DNA from: a virus
Virus record (IMG/VR): IMGVR_UViG_3300044730_001993
Span: 1 to 64,000 of that record
DNA length: 64,000 nucleotides
Direction: 5' to 3' (one strand)
Positions 1 to 7,621 of this stretch are shown here, one piece after another; within the stretch, counting starts at the first letter, position 1; each line of letters opens with the position of its first letter. Under the pieces are notes generated by a model that was given only the letters and a program-made list of their open reading frames with translations, made no database searches and was not told where the DNA came from. The translations under genes were made by a program, and so were the position numbers.

Positions 1-26
1 CGTTCGCGGCAGGTTTCGATGTTCAT
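1..26 (-). CDS. N-terminal fragment cut by window edge
   Basis: Only the first nine codons are inside the window (M-N-I-E-T-C-R-E-R). The opening MNIET is the same as that of the product at 9476-9823, so the two may be paralogues. A clear promoter lies just upstream (35-64). Function unknown. Confidence 0.6.
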
Positions 27-34
27 AGCGAGCC

Positions 35-64
35 TTCTACGCCAGTCACGTCGCAGTTCTTTAC
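35..64 (-). promoter_or_regulatory. Element-type promoter before the truncated gene
   Basis: GTAAAG, 18 bases, GTAGAA, then 8 bases to ATG at 26. A second unpaired GTAAAGAA lies at about 92-99. Confidence 0.6.
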
Positions 65-192
65 GCTGCCCGTCGGTTTTCTCCGCTGGCCTTCTTTACG
101 GGCGCGCTCGCTAAGTTTCGGCGCCGTCGCCTGAACAACGGCCCGCGCGCCGACGGCGTAGTGAGGCTCGCTTTACGAAGCCGTATCGTCGC

Positions 193-345
193 TCACCGGA
201 ACGCCTCCCGCGAGGCGCAGTGCGCGCCGCCGTTCACCACCACGCACACGTCGTCGGGCGAGCACCCGCACGGCGCCGTCGGGTACGCCGCACGCATCGG
301 AGCGCACGCGATCATCGCCACCGCGAGAACGATCGCGCGCGTCAC
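193..345 (-). CDS. Small exported Cys-containing peptide
   Basis: 50 aa. The start is a GTG overlapping the stop of the regulator gene upstream (GTGA), so the two are translationally coupled. The first 20 or so residues form a signal-peptide-like stretch (TRAIVLAVAMIACAPMRAA), followed by a short Cys-containing tail (PCGCSPDDVCVVV). It may be secreted or a short lipoprotein. No family recognised. Confidence 0.55.
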   Translation of the reverse strand: MTRAIVLAVAMIACAPMRAAYPTAPCGCSPDDVCVVVNGGAHCASREAFR

Positions 346-641
346 TTCTTGCCCCCGAGGGCGCCCATGCCCGCGAGCATCACTTCGCGCAGCGTCGCCG
401 CCATCGTCTCGCCGCGTGACGTAGCGAGCGCACGCCACCGCTCGCGCAGCGCCCGGTCGAGCAGCGGGGCGCCGTCGACAAGAAACGCGAGCACGATGTC
501 GGTGATCCGCGCCTCCTTGCCGTCGGGCGTGTGGTACTCCCGCCGCATCTCGGTGATGCTCGCGTAGATGCCGGGGGGCACGCGGGCGAACACACGGGGG
601 TTGCCACGTTTGCCCGGTCGTTTCGTCGGTTCGTCGTCCAT
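342..641 (-). CDS. Small putative DNA-binding regulator
   Basis: 99 aa. A basic N-terminus (KRPGKRGNPRVFARVPPGIY) leads into a segment that could form a ribbon-helix-helix or similar fold (VFARVPPGIYASITEMRREY), then helices rich in Arg and Leu. The start ATG at 641 sits 8 bases after a good sigma70-like -10 box. It is coupled to the exported peptide downstream and divergent from the integrase, a common position for an autoregulator. The DNA-binding role is inferred from composition and position. Confidence 0.6.
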   Translation of the reverse strand: MDDEPTKRPGKRGNPRVFARVPPGIYASITEMRREYHTPDGKEARITDIVLAFLVDGAPLLDRALRERWRALATSRGETMAATLREVMLAGMGALGGKK

Positions 642-649
642 CGCGGGCA

Positions 650-678
650 ATAGTGCGCTTTCGCTTCTCAATTGTCAA
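650..678 (-). promoter_or_regulatory. Sigma70-like promoter, near-leaderless
   Basis: TTGACA, 17 bases, CACTAT, then 8 bases to ATG at 641. This is the best match to a host housekeeping promoter in the window. Confidence 0.65.
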
Positions 679-722
679 CGCCGGTTCCCGTGTGCCGCGA
701 TTGACACGACCTACAATACTAA

Positions 723-752
723 TTGTCGCGCGTGTAAGGTTCATGTGCTACG
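723..752 (+). promoter_or_regulatory. Possible sigma70-like promoter of the integrase
   Basis: TTGTCG, 18 bases, GCTACG, then 8 bases to ATG at 761. It is weak but fits the spacing of the other near-leaderless promoters. Confidence 0.35.
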
Positions 753-760
753 GTTCGCCC

Positions 761-1807
761 ATGAATGAGGAATCGTTGTCAGAAATCGTCGTTCTCGACG
801 CAGACCCCACCCCCGCCGACGATCACGCGCTGGTGCCGCTCAAGCGTCGCCTGCCGAACGATCGAAACCCCATGCTCCTGTACCTGGGGCGCCTCACGGG
901 CGAGACGTCCGCGAAGACGATGGCGCGCGTGCTCAAGCGCGTCGGCGCCGTGATCGCTTCGTGGATGGGCGCCGACGACGTTCCGTACGATCAACTCCCG
1001 TGGCATATGCTCCGCTACCAGCACGTCGCACGGCTGCGCTCGCAGTGGGCGCAGGCGGGGCTCAAGCCTCGCACCATCAACCAGTACCTCAGTGCGGTGA
1101 AGGGCGTGATCGACGAAGCCGAGAACCTCGGGTTGATCCCGCCCGACGATGCCCGCCGCGTCGAGAAGGTGAAGGGGCTCAAGATCCGCGACGAGTTGCT
1201 CGCGGGACGTTCGATCGAAGACGACGAGGTTCGCGCCCTCGTGTCGGCGTGCGACACGTCGGTGATGGGGTTGCGCAACCACGCGCTGCTCGCGCTTCTG
1301 TTCGGTGGCGGGCTGCGCCGTCGCGAGGTCTCGAAGGTGCGCATCGGCGACTTCGACGCGGCGCATGGCGAAGTGCGCGTGCGGGGCAAGGGCGCGAAGG
1401 AACGCCTCGTGCCGCTCTCTCCCGACGCGGTGACGATGGTGAAGGCGTGGCTCGTGCGTCGCGGCACGAGCGACGGGAACGGCGCCCCGTTGCTCGTGGC
1501 GTTCACTTTAGAGGGCGAGGTGAAGCGCGCGAACGGCGCGGTGACGCACCTCACGTCGTCGGGCGTCTACCGCGTGCTCTGCGCCATCGCCGAGAAGGCG
1601 AACGTTCGCGATATCAGTCCGCACGATGCCCGCCGCACGCGCATCACCGAAATGCTCCTCGCCGGGGAGAACATCGTGACGGTGCAGCGCATCGCGGGGC
1701 ACGAGTCCGTCGAGACGACGGGGCGCTACGTTCGCACGGGGCAAGAGGCGGCGCGTGAGTCCGCCGCGCGCGTCCCCATGCTCAAGCGCAAGCCCGCCGC
1801 GGAGTAG
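761..1807 (+). CDS. Tyrosine recombinase / integrase
   Basis: 348 aa, typical for XerC/D-like and phage integrases. The N-terminal part holds a SAM-like core-binding domain (from about residue 45: NPMLLYLGRLTGETSAKTM). The catalytic domain follows from about residue 155, with the first catalytic Arg in GGGLRRREV, the HxxR box in HDARRTR, the third-box His in AGHESVETTGRY, and the nucleophilic Tyr in that same stretch. It acts on DNA by cutting and joining att or resolution sites. The ATG at 761 is used because the upstream extension is not supported by a ribosome site. No att site was found beside it, so integration, dimer resolution or DNA inversion are all possible. Confidence 0.92.
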   Translation: MNEESLSEIVVLDADPTPADDHALVPLKRRLPNDRNPMLLYLGRLTGETSAKTMARVLKRVGAVIASWMGADDVPYDQLPWHMLRYQHVARLRSQWAQAGLKPRTINQYLSAVKGVIDEAENLGLIPPDDARRVEKVKGLKIRDELLAGRSIEDDEVRALVSACDTSVMGLRNHALLALLFGGGLRRREVSKVRIGDFDAAHGEVRVRGKGAKERLVPLSPDAVTMVKAWLVRRGTSDGNGAPLLVAFTLEGEVKRANGAVTHLTSSGVYRVLCAIAEKANVRDISPHDARRTRITEMLLAGENIVTVQRIAGHESVETTGRYVRTGQEAARESAARVPMLKRKPAAE

Positions 1808-1827
1808 CGCGCGCCCGCGCTCGACGG

Positions 1828-1855
1828 TTGCGTTCTGCGGGCGTTCGTGTAGCGT
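1828..1855 (+). promoter_or_regulatory. Sigma70-like promoter
   Basis: TTGCGT, 16 bases, TAGCGT, then 7 bases to ATG at 1863. Confidence 0.45.
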
Positions 1856-1862
1856 CACACGT

Positions 1863-2378
1863 ATGGCAACCAAGAAGAAGTCTACGAGGAAGCGTCCGTC
1901 GAAGTTGGCGTGCAAGCGCCGCGCGAAGGCGCTCCCGAAGAAGCGCACGGCGTCGGCAGGCAAGTCGCTCGCAGCGTGCCGTCGCCCTGCGAAGCGCGCC
2001 TCCGTCCGCAACGGCTATTACAGCCCGTCCGAAGTCGCCGAACTCAACGAGTATTTCAGCGCCGACAGCGTGCGGCGTCGCGAGGCCGCGCGCGCAGCAT
2101 CGGTCCCCGACTTGTCGGGGTGGCAAGCGTACCGCGGCGGGTCGTACGGACTGAGAGTGTCCGAGGACCGCTCCTACGAGATCGAACCCGTATCGCGCGT
2201 CGCGCGCAAGAACGATCACGCGGGCTACGTTCTTCGCGTGAACCACGGAGTCTACCAAGACTTCGTAGGCCGCAACGGGAAGTACGCGGACCCTTCGCGC
2301 GGTGCGAAGGATTACCTCTTCCGCACACCCGAGCAGGCCGTTCTCGCCGCACGCTCGCACCGCCGCGACAACCTCTGA
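1863..2378 (+). CDS. Basic protein with RNG tag
   Basis: 171 aa. The first 48 residues are almost all Lys, Arg, Ala and Ser (like a nucleoid-protein tail) and end in SVRNGYYS, a form of the recurring basic Asn-Gly tag. A compact domain follows, containing YEIEPVSRVARKNDHAGYVLR. The basic tail suggests nucleic-acid binding or packaging with DNA. The globular part is not recognised. Confidence 0.75.
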   Translation: MATKKKSTRKRPSKLACKRRAKALPKKRTASAGKSLAACRRPAKRASVRNGYYSPSEVAELNEYFSADSVRRREAARAASVPDLSGWQAYRGGSYGLRVSEDRSYEIEPVSRVARKNDHAGYVLRVNHGVYQDFVGRNGKYADPSRGAKDYLFRTPEQAVLAARSHRRDNL

Positions 2379-2393
2379 GGCGCGCATCGCGCC
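2379..2393. terminator. Hairpin between convergent genes
   Basis: GGCGCG-CAT-CGCGCC directly after the stop at 2378. There is no T-run, so it may be a weak terminator of either gene. Confidence 0.35.
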
Positions 2394-2447
2394 CTCACCC
2401 CACCAGTCGCAGTTCCCTCGCCACGGCCCGCCCGAGCACCCTCGGCC

Positions 2448-2819
2448 TCACCCTTCGTCGTACGCGCCGCGATCGAACGTCGCGGGCGGCGTCCACCCCG
2501 CCCTGAGCGCGGTTTTGATCCACTCCGGCAACCGCGGCTTCATGCCGAGCGATCGGCGGAGTTCATCGCTGCCGCCATCGCTCTCGGACTCCATCGAGTC
2601 GAGAAGTTGCGGGAGACTGCACCTCTGCATGCCCGTGCCGTGACCGCCGTTGTCCATCCACGTTTGATCGTTGGCGTCGATGGCCCAGTAGTTGTCGATA
2701 TCCCACCCCATCGAGGGGTAGCGACCCGCGCGCTTGAGCGGGAGCGCAGGCCCCGCTTCTCGCCCACCGTCGAGGTAGAAGTTGAAGTGCTCACCGTCGA
2801 ACTCGATCGTGATGCTCAT
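2448..2819 (-). CDS. Acidic Trp/Asp-rich protein, unknown
   Basis: 123 aa. The N-terminus is a clear beta pattern (SITIEFDGEHFNFYLDGG), followed by an Asp/Trp-rich loop (WDIDNYWAIDANDQTW). The ATG at 2819 has AAGGGG just upstream and lies 3 bases after the stop of the next gene, so it is the last gene of the 2448-3161 pair. Function not recognised. Confidence 0.7.
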   Translation of the reverse strand: MSITIEFDGEHFNFYLDGGREAGPALPLKRAGRYPSMGWDIDNYWAIDANDQTWMDNGGHGTGMQRCSLPQLLDSMESESDGGSDELRRSLGMKPRLPEWIKTALRAGWTPPATFDRGAYDEG

Positions 2820-2822
2820 AGT

Positions 2823-3161
2823 CTATGATCCCCTTGCCACGGCCCGCCCGAGCACAGTCGGTTTCGCCGTGAACGTTGTGTACGACACGTCGTGCGACCC
2901 GCCGATCCAGCGCCCGAACGCGCCGCGGTTGAGTTGATTGTCCGACTGCGTGCGCGCCGCCAGTTCGATCAACCCGAGCGCGTGGATCGCGTGCAGCGTG
3001 CGAACGTCTCGCACGTCACCGTGAGCGCCCGTGGTGACGCTCACCCCGGAGCGGAGACCCTCGCCCCACCGGGCGATTTCGCGAGCGTTCGCGGCGTCCC
3101 ACGCCTTGACGACGTGGGCGAGGGCGGCGCGCTGCGCGGGTGTGAGTTTCGGGTGTTTCAT
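2823..3161 (-). CDS. Small winged-helix-like protein (LTPAQ family)
   Basis: 112 aa. It begins KHPKLTPAQRAALAHVVKAW and continues to a second helical segment (RTLHAIHALGLIELAA). This order of a TP-x-x-L helix followed by A-L-x-x-x-G-L is shared with the products at 15190, 18589, 18810 and the broken gene at 24988. The pattern resembles small winged-helix DNA-binding proteins. The ATG at 3161 is preferred over an earlier one because it fits the promoter at 3170-3198. Confidence 0.65.
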   Translation of the reverse strand: MKHPKLTPAQRAALAHVVKAWDAANAREIARWGEGLRSGVSVTTGAHGDVRDVRTLHAIHALGLIELAARTQSDNQLNRGAFGRWIGGSHDVSYTTFTAKPTVLGRAVARGS

Positions 3162-3169
3162 GGCGAGCA

Positions 3170-3198
3170 TCCTACGCCACCCGGCGTGGCGATCTAAC
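3170..3198 (-). promoter_or_regulatory. Element-type promoter
   Basis: GTTAGA, 17 bases, GTAGGA, then 8 bases to ATG at 3161. The -35 box overlaps the 3' end of the upstream gene. Confidence 0.55.
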
Positions 3199-3538
3199 TC
3201 GAAAACGAGACGGCGCCCGCGGCGGTGAGTTCCGCTACCGAGACCGTTTGCCACTGGCAGTCCGGTTCACGCCCCGCGGCGACTTCGGCGTCGCAATACG
3301 CCTGCTTGCGAGCGAGAAGCGTTGCGCCAGCGCGTCGCTCGACTTGCTCACGAACGGCCTCCGCGGCGGCGAACGCATCGGCCCACGTAGCCCCTTCGCC
3401 GACGGTTACGACAACCGTCATTTTTTCGGCAAAGACGATGCGGAACACGCCTTCGGATCGCTTGTGATGGAGCATAAGGGCGAACCCCCAGCGGGCATAG
3501 TTCTGCTCGGCAACCTGCTTGCGCGTCGTCGGTCTCAT
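3194..3538 (-). CDS. Conserved-looking small protein, unknown
   Basis: 114 aa. The start is ATG at 3538 (MRPTTRKQVAEQNYARWGF), exactly 5 bases after a -10 box, which implies a leaderless mRNA. The middle has an alternating beta-strand stretch (GVFRIVFAEKMTVVVTVGEG) followed by helices rich in Ala and Glu. No motif recognised. Confidence 0.7.
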   Translation of the reverse strand: MRPTTRKQVAEQNYARWGFALMLHHKRSEGVFRIVFAEKMTVVVTVGEGATWADAFAAAEAVREQVERRAGATLLARKQAYCDAEVAAGREPDCQWQTVSVAELTAAGAVSFSS

Positions 3539-3543
3539 GCCTC

Positions 3544-3572
3544 TCATACGCCTCACGGCGCGGCGATCTAAC
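3544..3572 (-). promoter_or_regulatory. Element-type promoter, leaderless
   Basis: GTTAGA, 17 bases, GTATGA, then 5 bases (GAGGC) to ATG at 3538. Confidence 0.6.
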
Positions 3573-3618
3573 GGGGGAGGCGCCGATTTGTGATCGCATC
3601 GGACGTTGGCGCCAGTCG

Positions 3619-3876
3619 CTAACGCAGTACGCGCCTCCAGTGTGTTCCGAGCGTCTGAAGGTTCGCATTTTTCATCCGCTCTACTAGGCGAATCGCCTGC
3701 TCTGGAGGAGGCATATATCCAGACTGCGTGTATCGTCGCCGAGGTCTGGAGAGCCATTGATAGTCGTGATAGAACCGTTCGCCGTCATGCGTTGTGGCGA
3801 ATATGCGCCATGCTGTGCAGAATTGGTGCGTTCTTGAACCGCTCATCACGGTGCTGTTCGCGATCTCGAACTTCAT
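3619..3876 (-). CDS. Small protein, unknown
   Basis: 85 aa, with aromatic and basic residues (ERFYHDYQWLSRPRRRYTQ). The start ATG at 3876 has CAGGAGAG upstream and lies 21 bases after the stop of the next gene, so the two are probably co-transcribed from the promoter at 4448. Confidence 0.6.
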   Translation of the reverse strand: MKFEIANSTVMSGSRTHQFCTAWRIFATTHDGERFYHDYQWLSRPRRRYTQSGYMPPPEQAIRLVERMKNANLQTLGTHWRRVLR

Positions 3877-3897
3877 GCCGCTCTCCTGAGAAGATGG

Positions 3898-4395
3898 CTA
3901 CTCGGGGTCGACGTCGATGCCGTTCGCTTCGCCGAAGCGGCGCACTGCGCTGGTCAGTGATTCCCACGCGCGCCTGAGCGATGCTTCGGTTCGCCCGTGC
4001 TTCACCGTGTCCGTTCCAGTGAAGAGAGCAAACCTGCTAGCGTTCTGGATGAAAACGTCTCGATCCATGCGATACGCACCGACTTCGAGGTTGTCGTAGA
4101 CGCCTCGCAGACTATCGATCATATCGCTCATGACGGCAGGGCCGACTTCGACGAGTACCGGGTCAAGGGCGAAGAATTCGTCAGAATTTTTCGCGATCGC
4201 CCCGTACTTCTCCGACTCGTTGTACAGACGGTAACTGCCGGTTTTTCCTCCCCACCCGAGGCCCGACTGTAGACGAACCACCGGGTTACCGAACAATCCC
4301 ATCATCCTGTATCGAGAGTCGATCAGGAGAGGCGAGCGGACCGGCTTCATGCCTTTGGGATAGTTGAGTGCAGTTGTGACGAGCATTGTTCGCAT
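3898..4395 (-). CDS. Unknown protein with a true 5' leader
   Basis: 165 aa (begins MRTMLVTTALNYPKGMKPVR). The ATG at 4395 has a GAGGT Shine-Dalgarno. The promoter at 4448 predicts a leader of about 50 bases, unlike most genes here. Contains FGNPVVRLQSGLGWGGKTGS and a helical C-terminus. No family recognised. It is codirectional with the 85-aa gene downstream. Confidence 0.7.
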   Translation of the reverse strand: MRTMLVTTALNYPKGMKPVRSPLLIDSRYRMMGLFGNPVVRLQSGLGWGGKTGSYRLYNESEKYGAIAKNSDEFFALDPVLVEVGPAVMSDMIDSLRGVYDNLEVGAYRMDRDVFIQNASRFALFTGTDTVKHGRTEASLRRAWESLTSAVRRFGEANGIDVDPE

Positions 4396-4447
4396 AGTGG
4401 TTACCTCGTACAACGATTACGCGGCATCGTGTTGTGATGTCAACCGA

Positions 4448-4476
4448 TTCTACGCCACCCGGCGCGGAGTTCTTAC
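4448..4476 (-). promoter_or_regulatory. Element-type promoter with 5' leader
   Basis: GTAAGA, 17 bases, GTAGAA. The start codon is about 52 bases downstream, so this transcript is not leaderless. Confidence 0.55.
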
Positions 4477-4575
4477 GAAGAAACGGCCCCCTCGGACTCG
4501 ACGCGACGGCAAAACTCTCTGCCCTCCGAAACCCACGCCTCGCCCGGAAGATCACTGAGACGGACCGTCATGACG

Positions 4576-4689
4576 CTAACGGGGGCGGCGCTCGCGGTCG
4601 GTGAGCGCGCGGAACACGCCGAGTCGGTTCGGGCGCTCCGGGGCGAACGCAGCGCGCGGACGTTCGGTTCTAGGTGCCACGTTCACCAT
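4576..4689 (-). CDS. 37-aa Arg-rich peptide
   Basis: Its ATG overlaps the stop of the 152-aa gene upstream (TGATG), the same coupling used across the window. The product is basic and proline-containing (APERPNRLGVFRALTDRERR). Coding status rests mainly on the overlap. The stretch from here to 4395 otherwise holds only the leader and promoter of the 3898 gene. Confidence 0.4.
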   Translation of the reverse strand: MVNVAPRTERPRAAFAPERPNRLGVFRALTDRERRPR

Positions 4690-5147
4690 CACTGCCACCG
4701 CATCACGCCGATCACGAGGCGCGGCTTGCTCGCACCGGGGATGATGCGCCGCAGTTGCTCGATCGTGGCGCGCTGCCGCTTCGAGAACCGCATCGCGGCT
4801 GCGACCCTCTCGGGAGTAGTCGTTGCGAGCCCGCCGCCGTCGCCATCGCCCGTCGCGTGCGCCGCTTCGCGCCCGATCACCCACCGCACGTCAACGTCGC
4901 TGCCGCACCACTCGACGGTGAGCCCGCGGCGCCACAACCGTCTGTCGATCCCGTTCATGACGCGACTGAGCACGGAGCGCCACCACCGGGTGTGTTCGCT
5001 GCCCTGCGTATCGTCGTCGTCGCCATCGTCGGGCGGTTCCACGTCGAGCGAGAACGCCGCCACGAGTTGTCGGATCACGGCGGGCGGGAGGTCTTCGGTG
5101 TCGACGATGATCCCGTAGGTGACCCACGCGGAGGTGTCTATGCCCAC
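4689..5147 (-). CDS. Unknown protein with acidic linker
   Basis: 152 aa from a GTG at 5147 with a strong GAGGAGG site. N-terminal hydrophobic segment TSAWVTYGIIVDTEDLPPAV, then an Asp-rich linker (DDGDDDD), then a Trp-rich helix (TRWWRSVLSRVMNGIDRRLW), and a basic C-terminus. It overlaps the gene upstream by 10 bases. Not recognised. Confidence 0.65.
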   Translation of the reverse strand: MGIDTSAWVTYGIIVDTEDLPPAVIRQLVAAFSLDVEPPDDGDDDDTQGSEHTRWWRSVLSRVMNGIDRRLWRRGLTVEWCGSDVDVRWVIGREAAHATGDGDGGGLATTTPERVAAAMRFSKRQRATIEQLRRIIPGASKPRLVIGVMRWQ

Positions 5148-5335
5148 GATGCCTCCTCGCGGACGGGCGAACCGTTCGCATCGACGGGTGACGAAACGCG
5201 CGCCATCGCGATGCGGGGCGGCGGGAGCGTCGGCTCTACTGGCGCCGCGACGGGCTCGCGCCCGCACGACTCGCGGTAGCCGATGAACCAGAGGTCGCCG
5301 TTCGGCCCCTCCGCGAAGGGGAGTTCGAGTTCCAT
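5138..5335 (-). CDS. 65-aa protein, unknown
   Basis: Begins MELELPFAEGPNGDLWFIGY, with a proline-rich second half. The start lies exactly 5 bases after a -10 box (leaderless). Translationally linked to the 152-aa gene downstream. Confidence 0.65.
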   Translation of the reverse strand: MELELPFAEGPNGDLWFIGYRESCGREPVAAPVEPTLPPPRIAMARVSSPVDANGSPVREEASWA

Positions 5336-5340
5336 GCCCC

Positions 5341-5370
5341 TTCTACGTCGCGGGGCGACCGATTCTTTAC
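5341..5370 (-). promoter_or_regulatory. Element-type promoter, leaderless
   Basis: GTAAAG, 18 bases, GTAGAA, then GGGGC and ATG at 5335. It overlaps the 3' end of the XRE gene upstream. Confidence 0.65.
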
Positions 5371-5735
5371 GTGGCGGCGAAGAATTCTGCGAGGGTGCCC
5401 GCGCTCACCAGCGCGTAGCCACGCGCCATCGCCTCGGTCGCGGAGCGTCGGTCGAGCAGAACGGCGACGCCCCGCGCCTCGATCGCAGCGCGGCGATCGT
5501 CGGCCAGTGCGAGAACGTCCGCAGGCGCGCAGCGAACGTACACGGCGAAGCGGGCGAGTTGGTCGATCGTAAGGGCGGACGTGCCGTGCTCGATGCGCGA
5601 CCACGTACTCGGCGCTAGTTCCATCGCCGCAGCGCAGTCCGCTTGCGTAGCGCCGTGACGGTCGCGGAGCCGCGCGACGGCGGCACCGACGATCGCGGCG
5701 TAGGTGGTGGCGGGGGTCACGGCGCGGTCGCTCAC
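5367..5735 (-). CDS. XRE-family transcriptional regulator
   Basis: 122 aa. A helix-turn-helix of the XRE/Cro type spans roughly residues 22-75: RLRDRHGATQADCAAAMEL is the first helix and turn, then APSTWSRIEHGTSALTIDQL with the usual S-x-x-E-x-G signature. A helical C-terminal half follows, probably for dimerisation or ligand binding. The GTG start overlaps the upstream stop (GTGA). Likely represses nearby small genes; the target is unknown. Confidence 0.8.
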   Translation of the reverse strand: MSDRAVTPATTYAAIVGAAVARLRDRHGATQADCAAAMELAPSTWSRIEHGTSALTIDQLARFAVYVRCAPADVLALADDRRAAIEARGVAVLLDRRSATEAMARGYALVSAGTLAEFFAAT

Positions 5736-5977
5736 CGCGACGCCTTGGATGCGAGGTTCTTCGCGTCCGCAATCGCCTCTCGCTTGTCGTGCCACGGGTA
5801 CAGCACGGATCGCTCGACGGTGTCGATCACGGTGTACGCTGCGGCCATGCGGAACGTGCGCCCGACTTCGCGGAGTCCGACACGCGCAGCGATGAAGCGG
5901 CCATCCTTCGACGACCACGCCACGTCGCCACGCCGAACGGTGACGCCTTCGCCCTTGAAAACAACGTCGTCGATCAT
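5732..5977 (-). CDS. Small beta-rich protein, unknown
   Basis: 81 aa. Sequence pattern suggests a small beta barrel followed by a helix (VFKGEGVTVRRGDVAWSSKD, then HDKREAIADAKNLASK). Leaderless start at 5977. Coupled to the XRE regulator downstream. Confidence 0.65.
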   Translation of the reverse strand: MIDDVVFKGEGVTVRRGDVAWSSKDGRFIAARVGLREVGRTFRMAAAYTVIDTVERSVLYPWHDKREAIADAKNLASKASR

Positions 5978-5982
5978 GCTGG

Positions 5983-6012
5983 TTATACGACGCTGGTGGC
6001 GCCGTTCTTCAG
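5983..6012 (-). promoter_or_regulatory. Element-type promoter, leaderless
   Basis: CTGAAG, 18 bases, GTATAA, then 5 bases to ATG at 5977. The TGA in the -35 box is the stop codon of the gene at 6009. Confidence 0.6.
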
Positions 6013-6800
6013 CGGCCGAACCACTTCCCCGGCGTTCGTGGTTTCGGATTGCTCCACAACTTGAACGCTTCGATGTATTCCGGCCCGATCGTTCCGCGCG
6101 CACGGTCGCCGCCTACCTCGAAGATCGCCGACGGCGGCACGCCGTACCTCATGCGGTACTGGTGCGCACCAGCCGAGATATCGCGGTCGTCGAGGTCGGG
6201 CGATAGATCGTCCCACGGAACGATCACGCGGAGCACGATAGGGTCGCCCCCGTGCTCGCGCGCGGCCTTGAGCGCGTAGTCCCACGCACCGCCCGGTCCG
6301 CCGCTCGGTGCGCGCGTGAGGTACACCCAACCGCGCGTCGTGCTCGACCACGTACGTTTCGGTGCATCGGTCTGGAGACCGTTGCGTTTGATATCGCGGA
6401 GGAGCGCGGTCGACGTTCCGTGGTACATCCACACGAGAGCGCCCGTGAACTTCCCACGGTGCCCGCCCTTCGGCTTCGGCGGAACCTCGAACGCTTGCGA
6501 CTCCCATCGCTCGGCTTCGGCGGCGGCAAGGTCGTACCCCGAACGCTTCGACGACTCGGCCTCGCGCTCCGCGATCCACTCTTCGACCTCGGTTCGGTCG
6601 GAGGCAAGAAGGAACTCGACGAAGCGATTCCACAGGATGTAAGGCGTCGTTCGCGCGTGCGCGATGGCGCGGTCGTAGAGCGGATCGCCCCACAAGCGAG
6701 CGGGATAAGGCACCTTCTTCGCGCGGTCGATCCACTTCGGCATCCTGCCGACTGCCGTGTTTCGTATAGACCTTCGGAGTACGTTCTTCGCTCTAGCCAT
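6009..6800 (-). CDS. ADP-ribosyltransferase-like protein (H-Y-D/E type)
   Basis: 263 aa. The N-terminus is basic and carries the tag-like RRSIRNT. From about residue 120 it has the order of motifs seen in KptA/PARP-like transferases: WMYHGTSTALLRDIKRNGL (NAD-binding His), then RGWVYLTRAP (Tyr-x-Thr strand), a helix DYALKAAREHGGDP, the strand VLRVIVPWDDL, then DLDDRD. Such enzymes transfer ADP-ribose from NAD onto proteins or nucleic acids, and T4-like phages use them to reprogramme the host. Activity is inferred; the final acidic residue is not certain. Single gene with its own promoter. Confidence 0.68.
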   Translation of the reverse strand: MARAKNVLRRSIRNTAVGRMPKWIDRAKKVPYPARLWGDPLYDRAIAHARTTPYILWNRFVEFLLASDRTEVEEWIAEREAESSKRSGYDLAAAEAERWESQAFEVPPKPKGGHRGKFTGALVWMYHGTSTALLRDIKRNGLQTDAPKRTWSSTTRGWVYLTRAPSGGPGGAWDYALKAAREHGGDPIVLRVIVPWDDLSPDLDDRDISAGAHQYRMRYGVPPSAIFEVGGDRARGTIGPEYIEAFKLWSNPKPRTPGKWFGR

Positions 6801-6809
6801 CGCATCCGT

Positions 6810-6838
6810 ACGCTACGCGAGCATTTGCCGCTAGGCAA
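6810..6838 (-). promoter_or_regulatory. Sigma70-like promoter
   Basis: TTGCCT, 17 bases, TAGCGT, then 9 bases to ATG at 6800. Confidence 0.5.
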
Positions 6839-6877
6839 CTAGCAACGCTCGCCGCGCGAGGGTGTATCCTCGCAGCC

Positions 6878-7621
6878 ATGCGCCGCTCCCACCGCAACAG
6901 CCTCGCCGACGCCCTCCCCCTCTTCTCGAACGCCGACGACGTGGCGTACGCCGCCGACCGCTACGGCGGACTCGCCGACGAACTGCCCGACGCCGCCGAC
7001 CGGGCGCTCCGTGCGGGCGCGCGGGCGCCTCTGCGCTACCTCGGAGCGGGAGCGAACGGCATCGTGTTCTGCGACGCCCGCAAGCGAGGCTACAAGGTCG
7101 CCCGCTCGCGGGACACGTTCGCGTCGCTCGCCGACGAAGCGGAGTGGCTCTCCGTCGCCAGCGCCGACCCGACGCTGCGCAGTCACGTCGCGAAGTTCCG
7201 CGCGTGGCACCCGACGCTCGGAGTGATCGAGCGCGAGTGCGTGCAAGCGCAGGATCGCGAGAAGGTGCGAACGTGGGGTCTCGACGATAAACGGTGGAAT
7301 CTGCACCGCATGATCGGGCGCGTGATGCGCCAGTACGGGTGGTCGGCACCGGAGTACAAGGACGATTCCTACATCGTCACGCGCGATCGTGGCCTTGTGC
7401 TCGTCGATGCGGGCTACGTGCTCCGTCTCGGGAGTCGCCTCGCGCGTGAGGTTGCGGCGACACACCGCGACCCGTCGGCGTCGGCCTTCGATCGCGACTT
7501 CTCGCGCGGCACGCTGCGTTCGGAGTACGGCAGGACGATCCCGCGGATGGCTGGCGAGCGGCTGCACGATCGCCTCGCGCCACTCCCGAACGGGAACCGT
7601 GCGCGGCGTCGCTCGCGCTAG
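6878..7621 (+). CDS. Protein-kinase-fold protein, tagged at both ends
   Basis: 247 aa. The N-terminus MRRSHRNS and the C-terminus PNGNRARRRSR are forms of the basic Asn tag. Residues about 53-75 look like a kinase P-loop and the ATP-binding Lys (LRYLGAGANGIVF, then GYKVARS). Near residue 172, RDRGLVLVDAGYVLR resembles the metal-binding DFG strand with DAG. A canonical HRD loop is not obvious, so it may be atypical or a pseudokinase. Divergent from the ART-like gene; its stop overlaps the convergent gene's stop. Confidence 0.55.
   Translation: MRRSHRNSLADALPLFSNADDVAYAADRYGGLADELPDAADRALRAGARAPLRYLGAGANGIVFCDARKRGYKVARSRDTFASLADEAEWLSVASADPTLRSHVAKFRAWHPTLGVIERECVQAQDREKVRTWGLDDKRWNLHRMIGRVMRQYGWSAPEYKDDSYIVTRDRGLVLVDAGYVLRLGSRLAREVAATHRDPSASAFDRDFSRGTLRSEYGRTIPRMAGERLHDRLAPLPNGNRARRRSR

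Noticed and set aside
697-720. TTGACA followed closely by TACAAT
   Set aside because: Only about 5 bases separate the boxes, too short for a promoter. The 723-752 pair fits better for the integrase.
641-760. Possible attachment site near the integrase
   Set aside because: No direct repeat or tRNA 3' end could be recognised in the window.
4286-4555. 89-aa minus frame spanning 4286-4555
   Set aside because: It crosses the promoter and leader of the 3898 gene and has no ribosome site.
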